Source: an uncultured bacterium (GTDB lineage Bacteria > Planctomycetota > Phycisphaerae > Phycisphaerales > UBA1924). From it: DNA of 40,944 nt. The translations under genes were made by a program, and so were the position numbers. The notes under the pieces were generated by a model. It searched no databases, was not told the origin of the DNA, and saw only the letters and a list, made by a program, of their open reading frames with translations. The stretch is from contig CAILKP010000040.1 in assembly GCA_903834785.1 (NCBI GenBank), positions 1-40,944 of the forward strand, in the 5' to 3' direction. Shown here piece after piece: positions 30,409-37,820 of the stretch; position 1 is the first letter of the stretch; each line of letters starts with the position of its first letter.

Positions 30409-30415
30409 AAGGAGG
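30409..30415 (+). promoter_or_regulatory. strong ribosome binding site
   Basis: AAGGAGG, a near-perfect Shine-Dalgarno, lies 8 bases before the ATG at 30424 and decides that start. Confidence 0.8.
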
Positions 30416-30423
30416 ATCGAACC

Positions 30424-32406
30424 ATGACCCTGATGTCCCGCACCCGCCGCCCCCGTCTGCTCACCGCCGCCCTGGCCCTTTCGCTGGTCGCCGGCTCCAC
30501 CGCCACGCTGGCCCAGAACGGGGCCAAGGCCGACCCCGCCAAGCCGGCAGCCGCGGCAGCCCCTGCCCGCGCCACCGTGCTGACGCTGGATGCCGACTTC
30601 ACCCGCATCCTGGTTGATGAGAAGGACGCCAACCTCAAGAAGGCCCTGGCCATGCTGCCCGCCCGCGTGCGCGAGCTGCGGGATGAGATCCCGAACGCCG
30701 ACTCGGCCCCGCCGGAGCTGTTTGACCTGGCCGCCTGGATGCTCGGCAAGCCCGTCCGCGTCGGCATCGAGTACAACCAGGCCAACACCAAGGGCAGCCG
30801 CTTTGGAGTCGGTGCGGTTCTGTCCTTCGGCGGCTCAGCTGCTGAGATCGCCGCGGCTGATGATCTGGTCAAGAAGCTCGCCGCCACCACCGGCGCACCG
30901 TTCGAGCCCAGCAAGGCCGATGCGGGCATGAGCGAACTGAACACCCCCGCGGGCATGCTCCGCCTGGGCACCCGCGACTCGGCCAACGCCGGCAAGCGGT
31001 TTGAGGTTCAGTTCGGTTCGGTCACCTCGGCCGACAGCATCTTCAAGACCATCGCCCCCGTCGGCGTTGCCGCCGGCGCCAAGGACAAGCCCTTCATCAG
31101 CGGCTATCTGGACCTGGCCCCGCTGACCCCGCTGCTGGGCGGCCTGAACATGTTCCTGGCGGCCAACCCGAGCACCGCTGACCTGCTGCCCGGCCTGCAG
31201 CGCGGCGGCTTTGTCGGTACTGAGGCCATCACCTTCGAGGTGGCCAACGGTCACCTGGCTGACCGCGCGTACTCCACCACCCGCATGGTGGGCTACAAGA
31301 AGTTCGCCAAGGAAGGAGGCTACGACCTGCCCGCGCTGACTGCCGCGGAACTCAAGATCATCCCGGCCGATGCGCACTCCGGCCAGATCACCAAGACCTC
31401 CTCGGCATCGATCATCGCCCAGATCAAGGCCGCCATGTCCAGCGATCCTTCCGTCGCTGAGGGCCTGGAGATGATCGAGAGCCACACCGGCATCAACATC
31501 ACCAGCGATCTGATCGATCAGCTCGGCGATGTCGGCGGCTACTACATGGCTGATTCCACCGGCGGCGGCTCGCTGGCCTCGCTGGTCATCTTCGTGCAGG
31601 TCAAGGACCCCGCCAAGATGAAGGCCACCATCACGCGCTTTGCATCGGCGGTCAACAAGGAAGTCTCCAAGGGCGAGCTGGCCCGCGGCTACATCGGCGT
31701 GCGTGAGTCGGCCGTCGGTGCCGCCAGCATCACCGGCCTTCGCTTCCCCGGCCTGCCGATTCCGCTGGAGCCCACGCTGGCGGTCGAAGGCAACTTCCTG
31801 CTCGTCGGCCTGACGCCCCAGGCGGCGGTTGCCGCGGCAGACCAGATCGCCGGCCGCGGTGACGGTGGCATCACCACCAACGAGTCCATCAGCTCACTGC
31901 TGCCCAAGAGCAAGGAGCTCTACAAGCTCACCTTCGTTGATGCCCGCAAGACCATCCCCTCGGGCTACGGCCTGATGAGCATGGGCGGCTCGGCGCTGTC
32001 CAACCTCGTCCGCAGCCGCGCTGATGAGTCCGGCAAGCTGGCCAAGGACGCCCGCGAGCCCGGGCTGATCGTGCCGACCTACAGCGTGCTGATCCGCAAC
32101 GCCCGCAGCCAGGTCACCACCACCTACTTCTCCGGTGAGGACCTGCTGACCGAGTGGCAGGGCGACCTCTCCCTGCTGGTCAACCTGACCTCCAGCATCG
32201 GCGCTCTGACGCCCTTCGCCCCCGTGGTCGCCGCGGCGGCAGCGGCTGCCGGCATCGCTGCCAACGAGCAGCGCGGCGGCATGAGCCCCTTCGGCGGCTT
32301 CGGCCCCGGTGGCGGCGATGAGCCCGCCGATGATGAGCCGATGGACCCCATGGGTGGCGATGAGCCCGTGGCACCGGCCAAGCCCGGCGAGAAGCCCAAG
32401 TTCTGA
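30424..32406 (+). CDS. large secreted protein of unknown function
   Basis: This 660-residue protein has a signal peptide (about residues 1-30, ending ATLAQ). It is a long alpha/beta protein with no Cys motif or catalytic signature that I can name. Segments such as LTLDADFTRILVDEKDANLK, ISGYLDLAPLTPLLGGLNMF, VIFVQVKDPAKMKATITRFA and VEGNFLLVGLTPQAAVAAAD resemble the repeated alpha/beta units of secreted DUF3352-type proteins, but I am not sure of that. Near the C-terminus is a hydrophobic Ala-rich helix (about 600-625), then a Gly/Met/Pro/Asp-rich tail. Codon use is more C-biased than in most neighbours and the ribosome site AAGGAGG (30409-30415) is the strongest in the window; both suggest high expression. 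A strong terminator follows. Confidence 0.7.
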   Translation: MTLMSRTRRPRLLTAALALSLVAGSTATLAQNGAKADPAKPAAAAAPARATVLTLDADFTRILVDEKDANLKKALAMLPARVRELRDEIPNADSAPPELFDLAAWMLGKPVRVGIEYNQANTKGSRFGVGAVLSFGGSAAEIAAADDLVKKLAATTGAPFEPSKADAGMSELNTPAGMLRLGTRDSANAGKRFEVQFGSVTSADSIFKTIAPVGVAAGAKDKPFISGYLDLAPLTPLLGGLNMFLAANPSTADLLPGLQRGGFVGTEAITFEVANGHLADRAYSTTRMVGYKKFAKEGGYDLPALTAAELKIIPADAHSGQITKTSSASIIAQIKAAMSSDPSVAEGLEMIESHTGINITSDLIDQLGDVGGYYMADSTGGGSLASLVIFVQVKDPAKMKATITRFASAVNKEVSKGELARGYIGVRESAVGAASITGLRFPGLPIPLEPTLAVEGNFLLVGLTPQAAVAAADQIAGRGDGGITTNESISSLLPKSKELYKLTFVDARKTIPSGYGLMSMGGSALSNLVRSRADESGKLAKDAREPGLIVPTYSVLIRNARSQVTTTYFSGEDLLTEWQGDLSLLVNLTSSIGALTPFAPVVAAAAAAAGIAANEQRGGMSPFGGFGPGGGDEPADDEPMDPMGGDEPVAPAKPGEKPKF

Positions 32407-32480
32407 TCCCCCCCACCCTCGTCGCTCCGCGGCTGGACGGCCAGCGGCCCGGCGGCAGGTGACAACTCCACAACCACATC

Positions 32481-32516
32481 GGCAAGTCCGGGCACATTCC
32501 CGGACTTGCCTTGTTT
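32481..32516 (+). terminator. intrinsic terminator, perfect 12-bp stem
   Basis: GGCAAGTCCGGG (32481-32492), loop CACATT, and the exact complement (32499-32510) are followed by TTGTTTTT. Confidence 0.92.
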
Positions 32517-32589
32517 TTGGCCCATGCCGGGCCATTTCACCCCGGGCAAAGCGGCTCAAAACCCTGCCGCCGCGTCTATCCTTCCCCCT

Positions 32590-34260
32590 ATGGCCAAGGG
32601 TCGCTCACGCTCAGTTCCAAACCCCTCCTACCCCTCCGACCCCTCCCCCGCTGCTGAGGGCACGGTCGCCTTTGTCTCCCTTGGCTGCCCCAAGAACCTG
32701 GTTGACAGCGAGAAGATGCTCGGCCTGCTGGTCGAGGACGGGGTTATCCCCGTTGCCTACGACGCCGTCGAGCAGGGCGAGCACGTCGATGCCGTGGTCG
32801 TCAACACCTGCGGCTTCCTGGAGGCCAGCAAGGACGAGTCGCTCCAGGTCATCCACGATGCCATCCGCATGAAGGAGGCCGGACAGATCGGCCGCGTGGT
32901 CGTCGCCGGCTGCCTGGTGCAGCGCCACCGCGCCAAGATGCTGGAGTGGGCACCGGGCATCGACGCCATGATCGGCGTGTTTGACCGCGACCGCGTCGTC
33001 ACCGCCGTCCGCGGCGAGGAAGTCCGCAAGAAAGCCGCCGGCGCCGCGGCAGACCAGCCCAAGTACTGGATCGCTGCCAACGCACTGGTCGCCGCTGATG
33101 AGCGCGGCATGGACACCGTCGGCCTGACCGTCAACGGCAAGGACGGCAAGGGCATCGGCTACTTTGAGGATGACCGCACCCGCCTGCGGCTGACGCCGCG
33201 GCACTACGCCTACCTGCGCATCAGCGAGGGCTGCAACCAGAACTGCGCGTTCTGCACCATCCCCTCCATCCGCGGCAAGATGCGCTCCAAGCCGCTGGAC
33301 TCGATCAAGGAAGAAGCCAAGGAACTCATCGCCGACGGCTGCTTTGAGCTTCACCTCATCGGTCAGGACACCACCAGCTTCGGCGATGACATCGGCCAGG
33401 GCCTGGCCAGCGCGGCAAACGGCAAGGCCGGCGGCCTGCCGCTGATGCTCAAGACTGTGAGCTCGGCCTTTGATGAGCTGGGCGTCAAGGACGGGTGGAT
33501 CCGCCTGATGTACGCGTACCCGAGCAACTTCAGCGACGCGTGCATTGATGCGATCGCCAGCACGCCGCGGGTGCTGCCATACATCGACATCCCGCTGCAG
33601 CACGCCAGCACGCGGATGCTCAAGGCGATGAACCGCCACATTACGCGTGAGCAGACCGAGGACCTGATGCACCGCCTGCGCCGCCGCGTGCCGGGCATCA
33701 CCGTTCGCACCACGTTCATCTCGGGCTTCCCCGGCGAGACGGAGCAGGACCACCAGGAGCTGCTGGACTTTGTCCGCCAGCAGAACTTCGAGGCCGTCGG
33801 CGTCTTTGAGTACTCGCGTGAGCCCGGTACCGTTGCCGGCACCATGGAACTTGATGAGAAGCTCGCCGTTCCGGCCGAGGTCAAGGCCCGCCGCCGCGGC
33901 GAGGTGATGGCCCTGCAGCAGGAACTGGCCTTCGCCCGGCAGGCGAAGCTGGCCGCACAGTTTGATGAGAAAAACCCGCTCAAGGGTGGCGTGAAGGTCG
34001 ATGTGCTCATCGATGCATCGCTGGCGACCTCCGGCCGCCAGACCACCGGCGTGAGCAAGGGCGGCAAGCTCTACCAGGGCCGCACCGCAGCACAGGCACC
34101 GCAGATTGACTCGGTCACGTACGTGCAGAGCAAGAAGAAGCTCTCACCGGGCGAGCTCGTCCAGTGCGTGATCGTCGGCAGCGACGGGTACGACTTGGTT
34201 GCCAAGCCGCTGGAAGAACTCGAGAAGCGGGTGTCGCTCGAGATCCTGCACCGGCACTGA
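32590..34260 (+). CDS. rimO: ribosomal protein S12 methylthiotransferase RimO
   Basis: This 556-residue radical-SAM enzyme adds a methylthio group to an Asp of ribosomal protein S12. The N-terminal UPF0004 domain has its three cluster cysteines in FVSLGCPKNLVDSE, VVNTCGFLEAS and VVAGCLVQRH. The radical-SAM motif is EGCNQNCAFCTIPSIRGKMR. RVLPYIDIPLQHASTRMLKA and TTFISGFPGETEQDHQELLD are typical of RimO, and a TRAM-like domain closes the protein. The length exceeds the usual 440-450 residues because of inserts: a Ser/Pro-rich N-terminus of about 20 residues, one at about 150-195 and one at about 275-305. The ATG at 32590 is preferred because the frame upstream runs into the terminator. Confidence 0.93.
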   Translation: MAKGRSRSVPNPSYPSDPSPAAEGTVAFVSLGCPKNLVDSEKMLGLLVEDGVIPVAYDAVEQGEHVDAVVVNTCGFLEASKDESLQVIHDAIRMKEAGQIGRVVVAGCLVQRHRAKMLEWAPGIDAMIGVFDRDRVVTAVRGEEVRKKAAGAAADQPKYWIAANALVAADERGMDTVGLTVNGKDGKGIGYFEDDRTRLRLTPRHYAYLRISEGCNQNCAFCTIPSIRGKMRSKPLDSIKEEAKELIADGCFELHLIGQDTTSFGDDIGQGLASAANGKAGGLPLMLKTVSSAFDELGVKDGWIRLMYAYPSNFSDACIDAIASTPRVLPYIDIPLQHASTRMLKAMNRHITREQTEDLMHRLRRRVPGITVRTTFISGFPGETEQDHQELLDFVRQQNFEAVGVFEYSREPGTVAGTMELDEKLAVPAEVKARRRGEVMALQQELAFARQAKLAAQFDEKNPLKGGVKVDVLIDASLATSGRQTTGVSKGGKLYQGRTAAQAPQIDSVTYVQSKKKLSPGELVQCVIVGSDGYDLVAKPLEELEKRVSLEILHRH

Positions 34261-34299
34261 GTGAAGTCCGACACGGGCTCACGCAGAGCAGCTTCTCAA

Positions 34300-34492
34300 A
34301 CAGGAGCCCGAGCGGAAGCGAAGGGACCGTGCGCACGCACGCTGCAAGCAACCGAAGACATCGCACGAAGGTGCGAGTGTTCTTCTTCGCGCTGGCTCTT
34401 CTTCGCTTGAAGCACAAGCACCATCGTGCACGCCATCGCTGGCCTGAAGACGTCACCCCTCCCTGTCCCTTCGCTTCCGCTCGGGCTCTTAC
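34300..34492. repeat. dispersed inverted-repeat element, copy D
   Basis: The left arm at 34300-34329 contains GAGCCCGAGCGGAAGCGAAG; the right arm at 34463-34492 is its complement almost throughout. An inner pair lies at about 34366-34380 (TCGCACGAAGGTGCG) and 34412-34428 (CACAAGCACCATCGTGC). It has the same plan as copies B and C but a diverged interior. Confidence 0.8.
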
Positions 34493-34503
34493 AAGGCAAC
34501 GGA

Positions 34504-34537
34504 AAAGAAAAAAGGCCGCGCCTTGCGGCGAGGCCTT
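34504..34537 (-). terminator. intrinsic terminator of rpsF
   Basis: On the minus strand AAGGCCTCGCC, a GCAA loop and GGCGCGGCCTT (34512-34537, one mismatch) are followed by TTTTTTCTTTT. Confidence 0.88.
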
Positions 34538-34573
34538 TGTACTTGACGTGTCTTGAGAGACTCGACTCGCCGA

Positions 34574-34999
34574 TCAGGCGTTCTCGGCCGGGGCGGCTGC
34601 CGCGGGGGCGGCGGTTGCCGTCTCGATGGGCTGGGCCTTGAGGTTGGCCTCGATGGTCAGGTCCAGCTGGGCGTCGGCGTTGAGCATTTCCTCGCGGCTG
34701 AGGTGATCAGCGCGGGTGATGAGATAACGCAGCAGGTGCTCGGACAGGGTGAAGTGACGCTCCATCGCGGCGAGCTTGTCGGTCGTCACGCTGAAGTAGC
34801 ACAGGATGTACACACCGCGCTTCTGCTTCTTGATGGGGTACGTCAGCGGGCGGTCGCCCCACTTCTTCAGGGCGATGATCTCGGCGCCGGCCTTGGCCAG
34901 CGGGTCCTTGATCTGGGCCACGGCTGACTTGAGGTCAGCCAGGGCGGCCTGGGGGAACAGGAACATGGCTTCGTAGTTGGCAGTCTTCGGCGTACGCAT
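34574..34999 (-). CDS. rpsF: 30S ribosomal protein S6
   Basis: This 141-residue protein has the S6 core: YEAMFLFPQAALADLKSAVA, WGDRPLTYPIKKQKRGVYIL, CYFSVTTDKLAAMERHFTLS and LLRYLITRADHLSRE. It binds S18 on the small-subunit platform. The C-terminal 25 residues are an Ala/Pro/Thr-rich extension beyond the usual length. AAAGG precedes the ATG at 34999. It is the last gene of the minus-strand cluster and has its own terminator. The usual partners rpsR, ssb and rplI do not follow; the next gene is convergent. Confidence 0.94.
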   Translation of the reverse strand: MRTPKTANYEAMFLFPQAALADLKSAVAQIKDPLAKAGAEIIALKKWGDRPLTYPIKKQKRGVYILCYFSVTTDKLAAMERHFTLSEHLLRYLITRADHLSREEMLNADAQLDLTIEANLKAQPIETATAAPAAAAPAENA

Positions 35000-35107
35000 G
35001 GGTGCAGAACCTTTCTGCGATATGGTCCCGGCTCAAAGGGCAGCTCGGGCATGTGGGGAGGGAGACAACCGGCGGCACACGCCGCCGGAAAAGGGAACCG
35101 TGTCAGA

Positions 35108-35854
35108 TCAGCCGCCGGCCTTCGGGGGCACGCCTGGGGCTGACTTGGGGGGGATGATGTTAGCTGAAGAACCCCCGGAAGTCTGCCCGCCGGAGTGAGA
35201 ACTCCCACCCGAAGCCGACCCTCCGGTCGGGTTCTGGGAGGGGCCTGAGGCGTTCTGCGCGGAGTTATTGGTCGGTTGCTTGAACCGCTGGTTGAACTTG
35301 TTCATCGCCGGCGTGATGCCCTCGGCCACGAACAGCTCCACGGCCTTGACGGTCTGGTCCAGCCCGGCGACCAGTTGGCCCAGTTCAGCATCGGTAAACC
35401 GGCCCAGCACCCAGTTGGCCGGGTCGTCGTAGCCCGGCGGCGGGGCATCAATGCCGATCCGCAGCCGGTTGTACGCCGTCGTTGCCATCGCACGCTGAAT
35501 GTCAGACAGCCCGTTGTGCCCGCCGGCTGAGCCCTCGCTGCGGAGGCGGATCGCCCCCAGCGGCAGGGCGTAGTCATCGACCAGCACCAGCACATCGGCC
35601 GCCAGGTCAAGCTTGAAGAAGCCGACCGCTTCGGCCACCGAGGAGCCCGAGCAGTTCATGAACCGCAGCGGCTTGAGCAGCAGCACCTTCTGCTCGCCGA
35701 TGGTGCACTCGGCGCACGCGCCGCTGAAGCGCTGACGCACGATGCCGCCGGCGGCGTGGCGGGCGATGAGCCGGTCGATGGCCATGAAGCCCGCGTTGTG
35801 ACGCGTCTTCTCGTACTGCGGACCGGGGTTGCCAAGGCCGACGATGAGCTTCAT
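35108..35854 (-). CDS. pth: peptidyl-tRNA hydrolase
   Basis: This 248-residue enzyme recycles peptidyl-tRNA released from stalled ribosomes. The core (about 1-190) has VGLGNPGPQYEKTRHNAGFM (Asn10 and His20 of the active site), KPLRFMNCSGSSV, LVLVDDYALPLGAIRLR (catalytic-site Asp) and SAGGHNGLSDI. From about residue 195 a Gly/Ser/Asn/Pro-rich tail of about 50 residues is appended, which the family normally lacks. The start ATG 35854 gives the canonical N-terminus. A perfect hairpin precedes it in the rplY-pth gap (35898-35927). Confidence 0.94.
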   Translation of the reverse strand: MKLIVGLGNPGPQYEKTRHNAGFMAIDRLIARHAAGGIVRQRFSGACAECTIGEQKVLLLKPLRFMNCSGSSVAEAVGFFKLDLAADVLVLVDDYALPLGAIRLRSEGSAGGHNGLSDIQRAMATTAYNRLRIGIDAPPPGYDDPANWVLGRFTDAELGQLVAGLDQTVKAVELFVAEGITPAMNKFNQRFKQPTNNSAQNASGPSQNPTGGSASGGSSHSGGQTSGGSSANIIPPKSAPGVPPKAGG

Positions 35855-35897
35855 GTGCAGGACTTTCTAACGCACCAGCATCAAACCAGGGTCGAAG

Positions 35898-35927
35898 CGC
35901 CAGTGCGGCCGTCAGGCCGCACTGGCG
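35898..35927 (-). other. perfect 13-bp hairpin between rplY and pth
   Basis: CGCCAGTGCGGCC (35898-35910), loop GTCA, and the exact complement (35915-35927). There is no T-tract on either strand, so a simple terminator is unlikely; an RNA stability or attenuation element is possible. Confidence 0.65.
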
Positions 35928-35985
35928 AGGGGAAACAGGGAACAAGTCGTAATCGATCCGAGCCCGAACGGCTCGGAACAGGCGA

Positions 35986-36744
35986 TTACTTCTTGGCAGC
36001 GGGCTTGGCAGCCGCCGCACCGGCGGCGGGCTTCGCACCAGCGGCGGGCTTGGCACCGGCAGCGCCGGCAGCGGGCTTGGCGCCAGCGGCAGGAGCGGCG
36101 GCCTTGGCGCCGGCAGCGGCCTCGGGGGCAGCGGCATCGGTACCAACGGTCGCGGCCTCAGCCGTGACGACTTCGCGCTGCTCGACGATCTGCGCCACGA
36201 TGGCGTGGCCGTCGGTGATCAGCTTCATGTCCGCCAGCGGCAGCTTGACCTTGTCGGCGGTGATGGACTGATCGACGTCGAGGCTGGTCACATCAACGTT
36301 GATGTACTCGGGGATGTCCCGCACCTTACACTCGATGACGATCTCGCTGACCGGGTGGATCAGGATCGCACCGGCGGCCTTGAGGCCGACGGCCTCGCCG
36401 GTCAGGTGGATCGCCACGCGGGTGCGGATGACTTCGTTGAGATCCACGCGGGCCATGTCGGCGTGAACGATGCCGTTGCCCAGGAAGTCAAACTGCAGTT
36501 CCTTGAGCAGGACCATCTGCATCTCGTCCTTGTTGTGCTGGCCGGGGAAGTCCAGACGGAACACCTTCTCGCCGGCGGAGAAGTGATCGGTCGCTTCCTT
36601 GAAGTCCAGCATGATGGCCACCGGCTCGGCCTTGTGGCCGTAGATGACGGCGGGCAGCTTGCCCTCGTCGCGCATGCGACGGGCGTAACGGCTGCCGAGC
36701 TTCTCGCGGGTGAAGGCCTTGAGGATGGGGGCTGATTCGTGCAT
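35986..36744 (-). CDS. rplY: 50S ribosomal protein L25, CTC/TL5 long form
   Basis: This 252-residue protein has the N-terminal 5S rRNA-binding L25 domain (REKLGSRYARRMRDEGKLPA, VIYGHKAEPVAIMLDFKEAT) and the C-terminal TL5 beta domain (IHLTGEAVGLKAAGAILIHP, IECKVRDIPEYINVDVTSLD, VKLPLADMKLITDGHAIVAQ). It ends in about 50 residues of Ala/Gly/Lys/Pro repeat built on AGAKPAAG. AGGAG stands before the ATG at 36744. In many bacteria, ctc/rplY lies between prs and pth, as here. The repeat tail is not part of the usual family length. Confidence 0.94.
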   Translation of the reverse strand: MHESAPILKAFTREKLGSRYARRMRDEGKLPAVIYGHKAEPVAIMLDFKEATDHFSAGEKVFRLDFPGQHNKDEMQMVLLKELQFDFLGNGIVHADMARVDLNEVIRTRVAIHLTGEAVGLKAAGAILIHPVSEIVIECKVRDIPEYINVDVTSLDVDQSITADKVKLPLADMKLITDGHAIVAQIVEQREVVTAEAATVGTDAAAPEAAAGAKAAAPAAGAKPAAGAAGAKPAAGAKPAAGAAAAKPAAKK

Positions 36745-36845
36745 AGCAATCTCCTGAAAATGGGGTTAGTGTCAGATTGAAAGAAACAGAACGGACGGGA
36801 AGGAAACACGCCGCACCGGCAGCACCGGGCGGAGGAAACGTTGAC

Positions 36846-37820
36846 TCAGCGCTTCACCCCCGCGGTGTTCTTAAACAGCGCGGAGATGGACTTGTTCTCG
36901 TGGATGTTGTTGATCGCGTCGCCCAGCAGCTGCGAGACGCACAGCTCGGTCAGGCGCGGGCGGATGGCGTCCAGCCGCGGGCCGCCGGGGATGGTGTTGG
37001 TGGTGACGATCTGGCTGATGCCGCTGCGGGCCATCTTCTCCACGGCCTTGCCGGCAAAGACGCCGTGCGTGGCCGCGACGAGCACCTGGCGTGCGCCCAT
37101 GCGCAGGACCAGCTCGGCCGCCTCGCACACCGTGCCGCCGGTGGCGATCATGTCGTCAACCATCAGCACCGTCTTGTTGGTGACGTTGCCGATGATGTGA
37201 TCGGTGATGACCTCGCTTCCGCTGATGCGCCGCTTGTTGATGATCGCCAGCTCGCCGCCCAGCAGGTTGGCAAAGCTCTCGGCCACCTTGACGTTGCCCA
37301 CATCCGGGCTGACCAGGCACAGGTCCGGCAGCTGTTCGCGGATGGACTGGAAGTGCTTGTAGAACACCGGCGTCGCCGAGAGGTGGTCCACCGGCAGGTC
37401 AAAGAAGCCCTGCAGCTGCGCCGCGTGCAGGTCAATGGCCAGCACACGGTCCGCACCGGCGGCGGTGATCAGGTTGGCCACCAGCTTGGCGGTAATCGGC
37501 ACGCGGCCTTCGTCCTTGCGGTCCTGACGGGCGTAGCCGAAGTACGGGATCACGCACGTCACACGGTCGGCCGAGGCGCGGCGGAGGCAGTCGATATAAA
37601 CCAGCAGCTCCATGAGATGCTCGTTGACCGGCTGGCTCGTTGAGCAGATCACAAAGCAGTCGCGCCCGCGCACATCCTCTTCAAGCTTGACGATCAGCTC
37701 GCCGTCAGGAAACGGCGTCGTCACGGCCCTCGCACGCTCCAGCTTCAGGTGGCGGCAGACCCGGTCGGTCAGCTCATCACTGGAGCGGGCACCGAAGATC
37801 TTGAGTTCAGTACCGTTCAC
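36846..37820 (-). CDS. prs: ribose-phosphate pyrophosphokinase
   Basis: This 324-residue enzyme makes PRPP from ribose-5-phosphate and ATP for nucleotide, His, Trp and NAD synthesis. Motifs are FPDGELIVKLEEDVRGRDCF, YFGYARQDRKDEGRVPITAK (flexible ATP loop), AIDLHAAQLQGFFDLPVDHL, LVSPDVGNVKVAESFANLLG and the PRPP-binding loop VLMVDDMIATGGTVCEAAEL. Its ATG overlaps the 3' end of the glmU-like gene by 4 bases (ATGA type), so translation is coupled. Confidence 0.96.
   Translation of the reverse strand: MNGTELKIFGARSSDELTDRVCRHLKLERARAVTTPFPDGELIVKLEEDVRGRDCFVICSTSQPVNEHLMELLVYIDCLRRASADRVTCVIPYFGYARQDRKDEGRVPITAKLVANLITAAGADRVLAIDLHAAQLQGFFDLPVDHLSATPVFYKHFQSIREQLPDLCLVSPDVGNVKVAESFANLLGGELAIINKRRISGSEVITDHIIGNVTNKTVLMVDDMIATGGTVCEAAELVLRMGARQVLVAATHGVFAGKAVEKMARSGISQIVTTNTIPGGPRLDAIRPRLTELCVSQLLGDAINNIHENKSISALFKNTAGVKR

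Larger units (their letters stand above)
30071..30423. other. divergent intergenic region / long leader
   Basis: These 353 bases lie between divergent tRNA-Ser and the 660-residue secreted protein gene. The right half has potential RNA structure (CCCCGG at about 30294-30299 with CCGGGG at about 30318-30323) and an AT-rich spot TTTATAC near 30343. I could not match it to a known riboswitch. No credible gene is seen. Confidence 0.45.
34261..34573. other. spacer between convergent rimO and rpsF
   Basis: No gene is seen in these 313 bases. They hold a fragment of the cacgcagagcaccagagg repeat (from 34279), inverted-repeat element D (34300-34492) and the rpsF terminator (34504-34537). Confidence 0.8.

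Noticed and set aside
30190..30420. Riboswitch in the leader of the 660-residue secreted protein
   Set aside because: Stems are possible, but I could not match conserved cores of known classes, and the gene gives no ligand clue. Kept only as a structured-leader remark.
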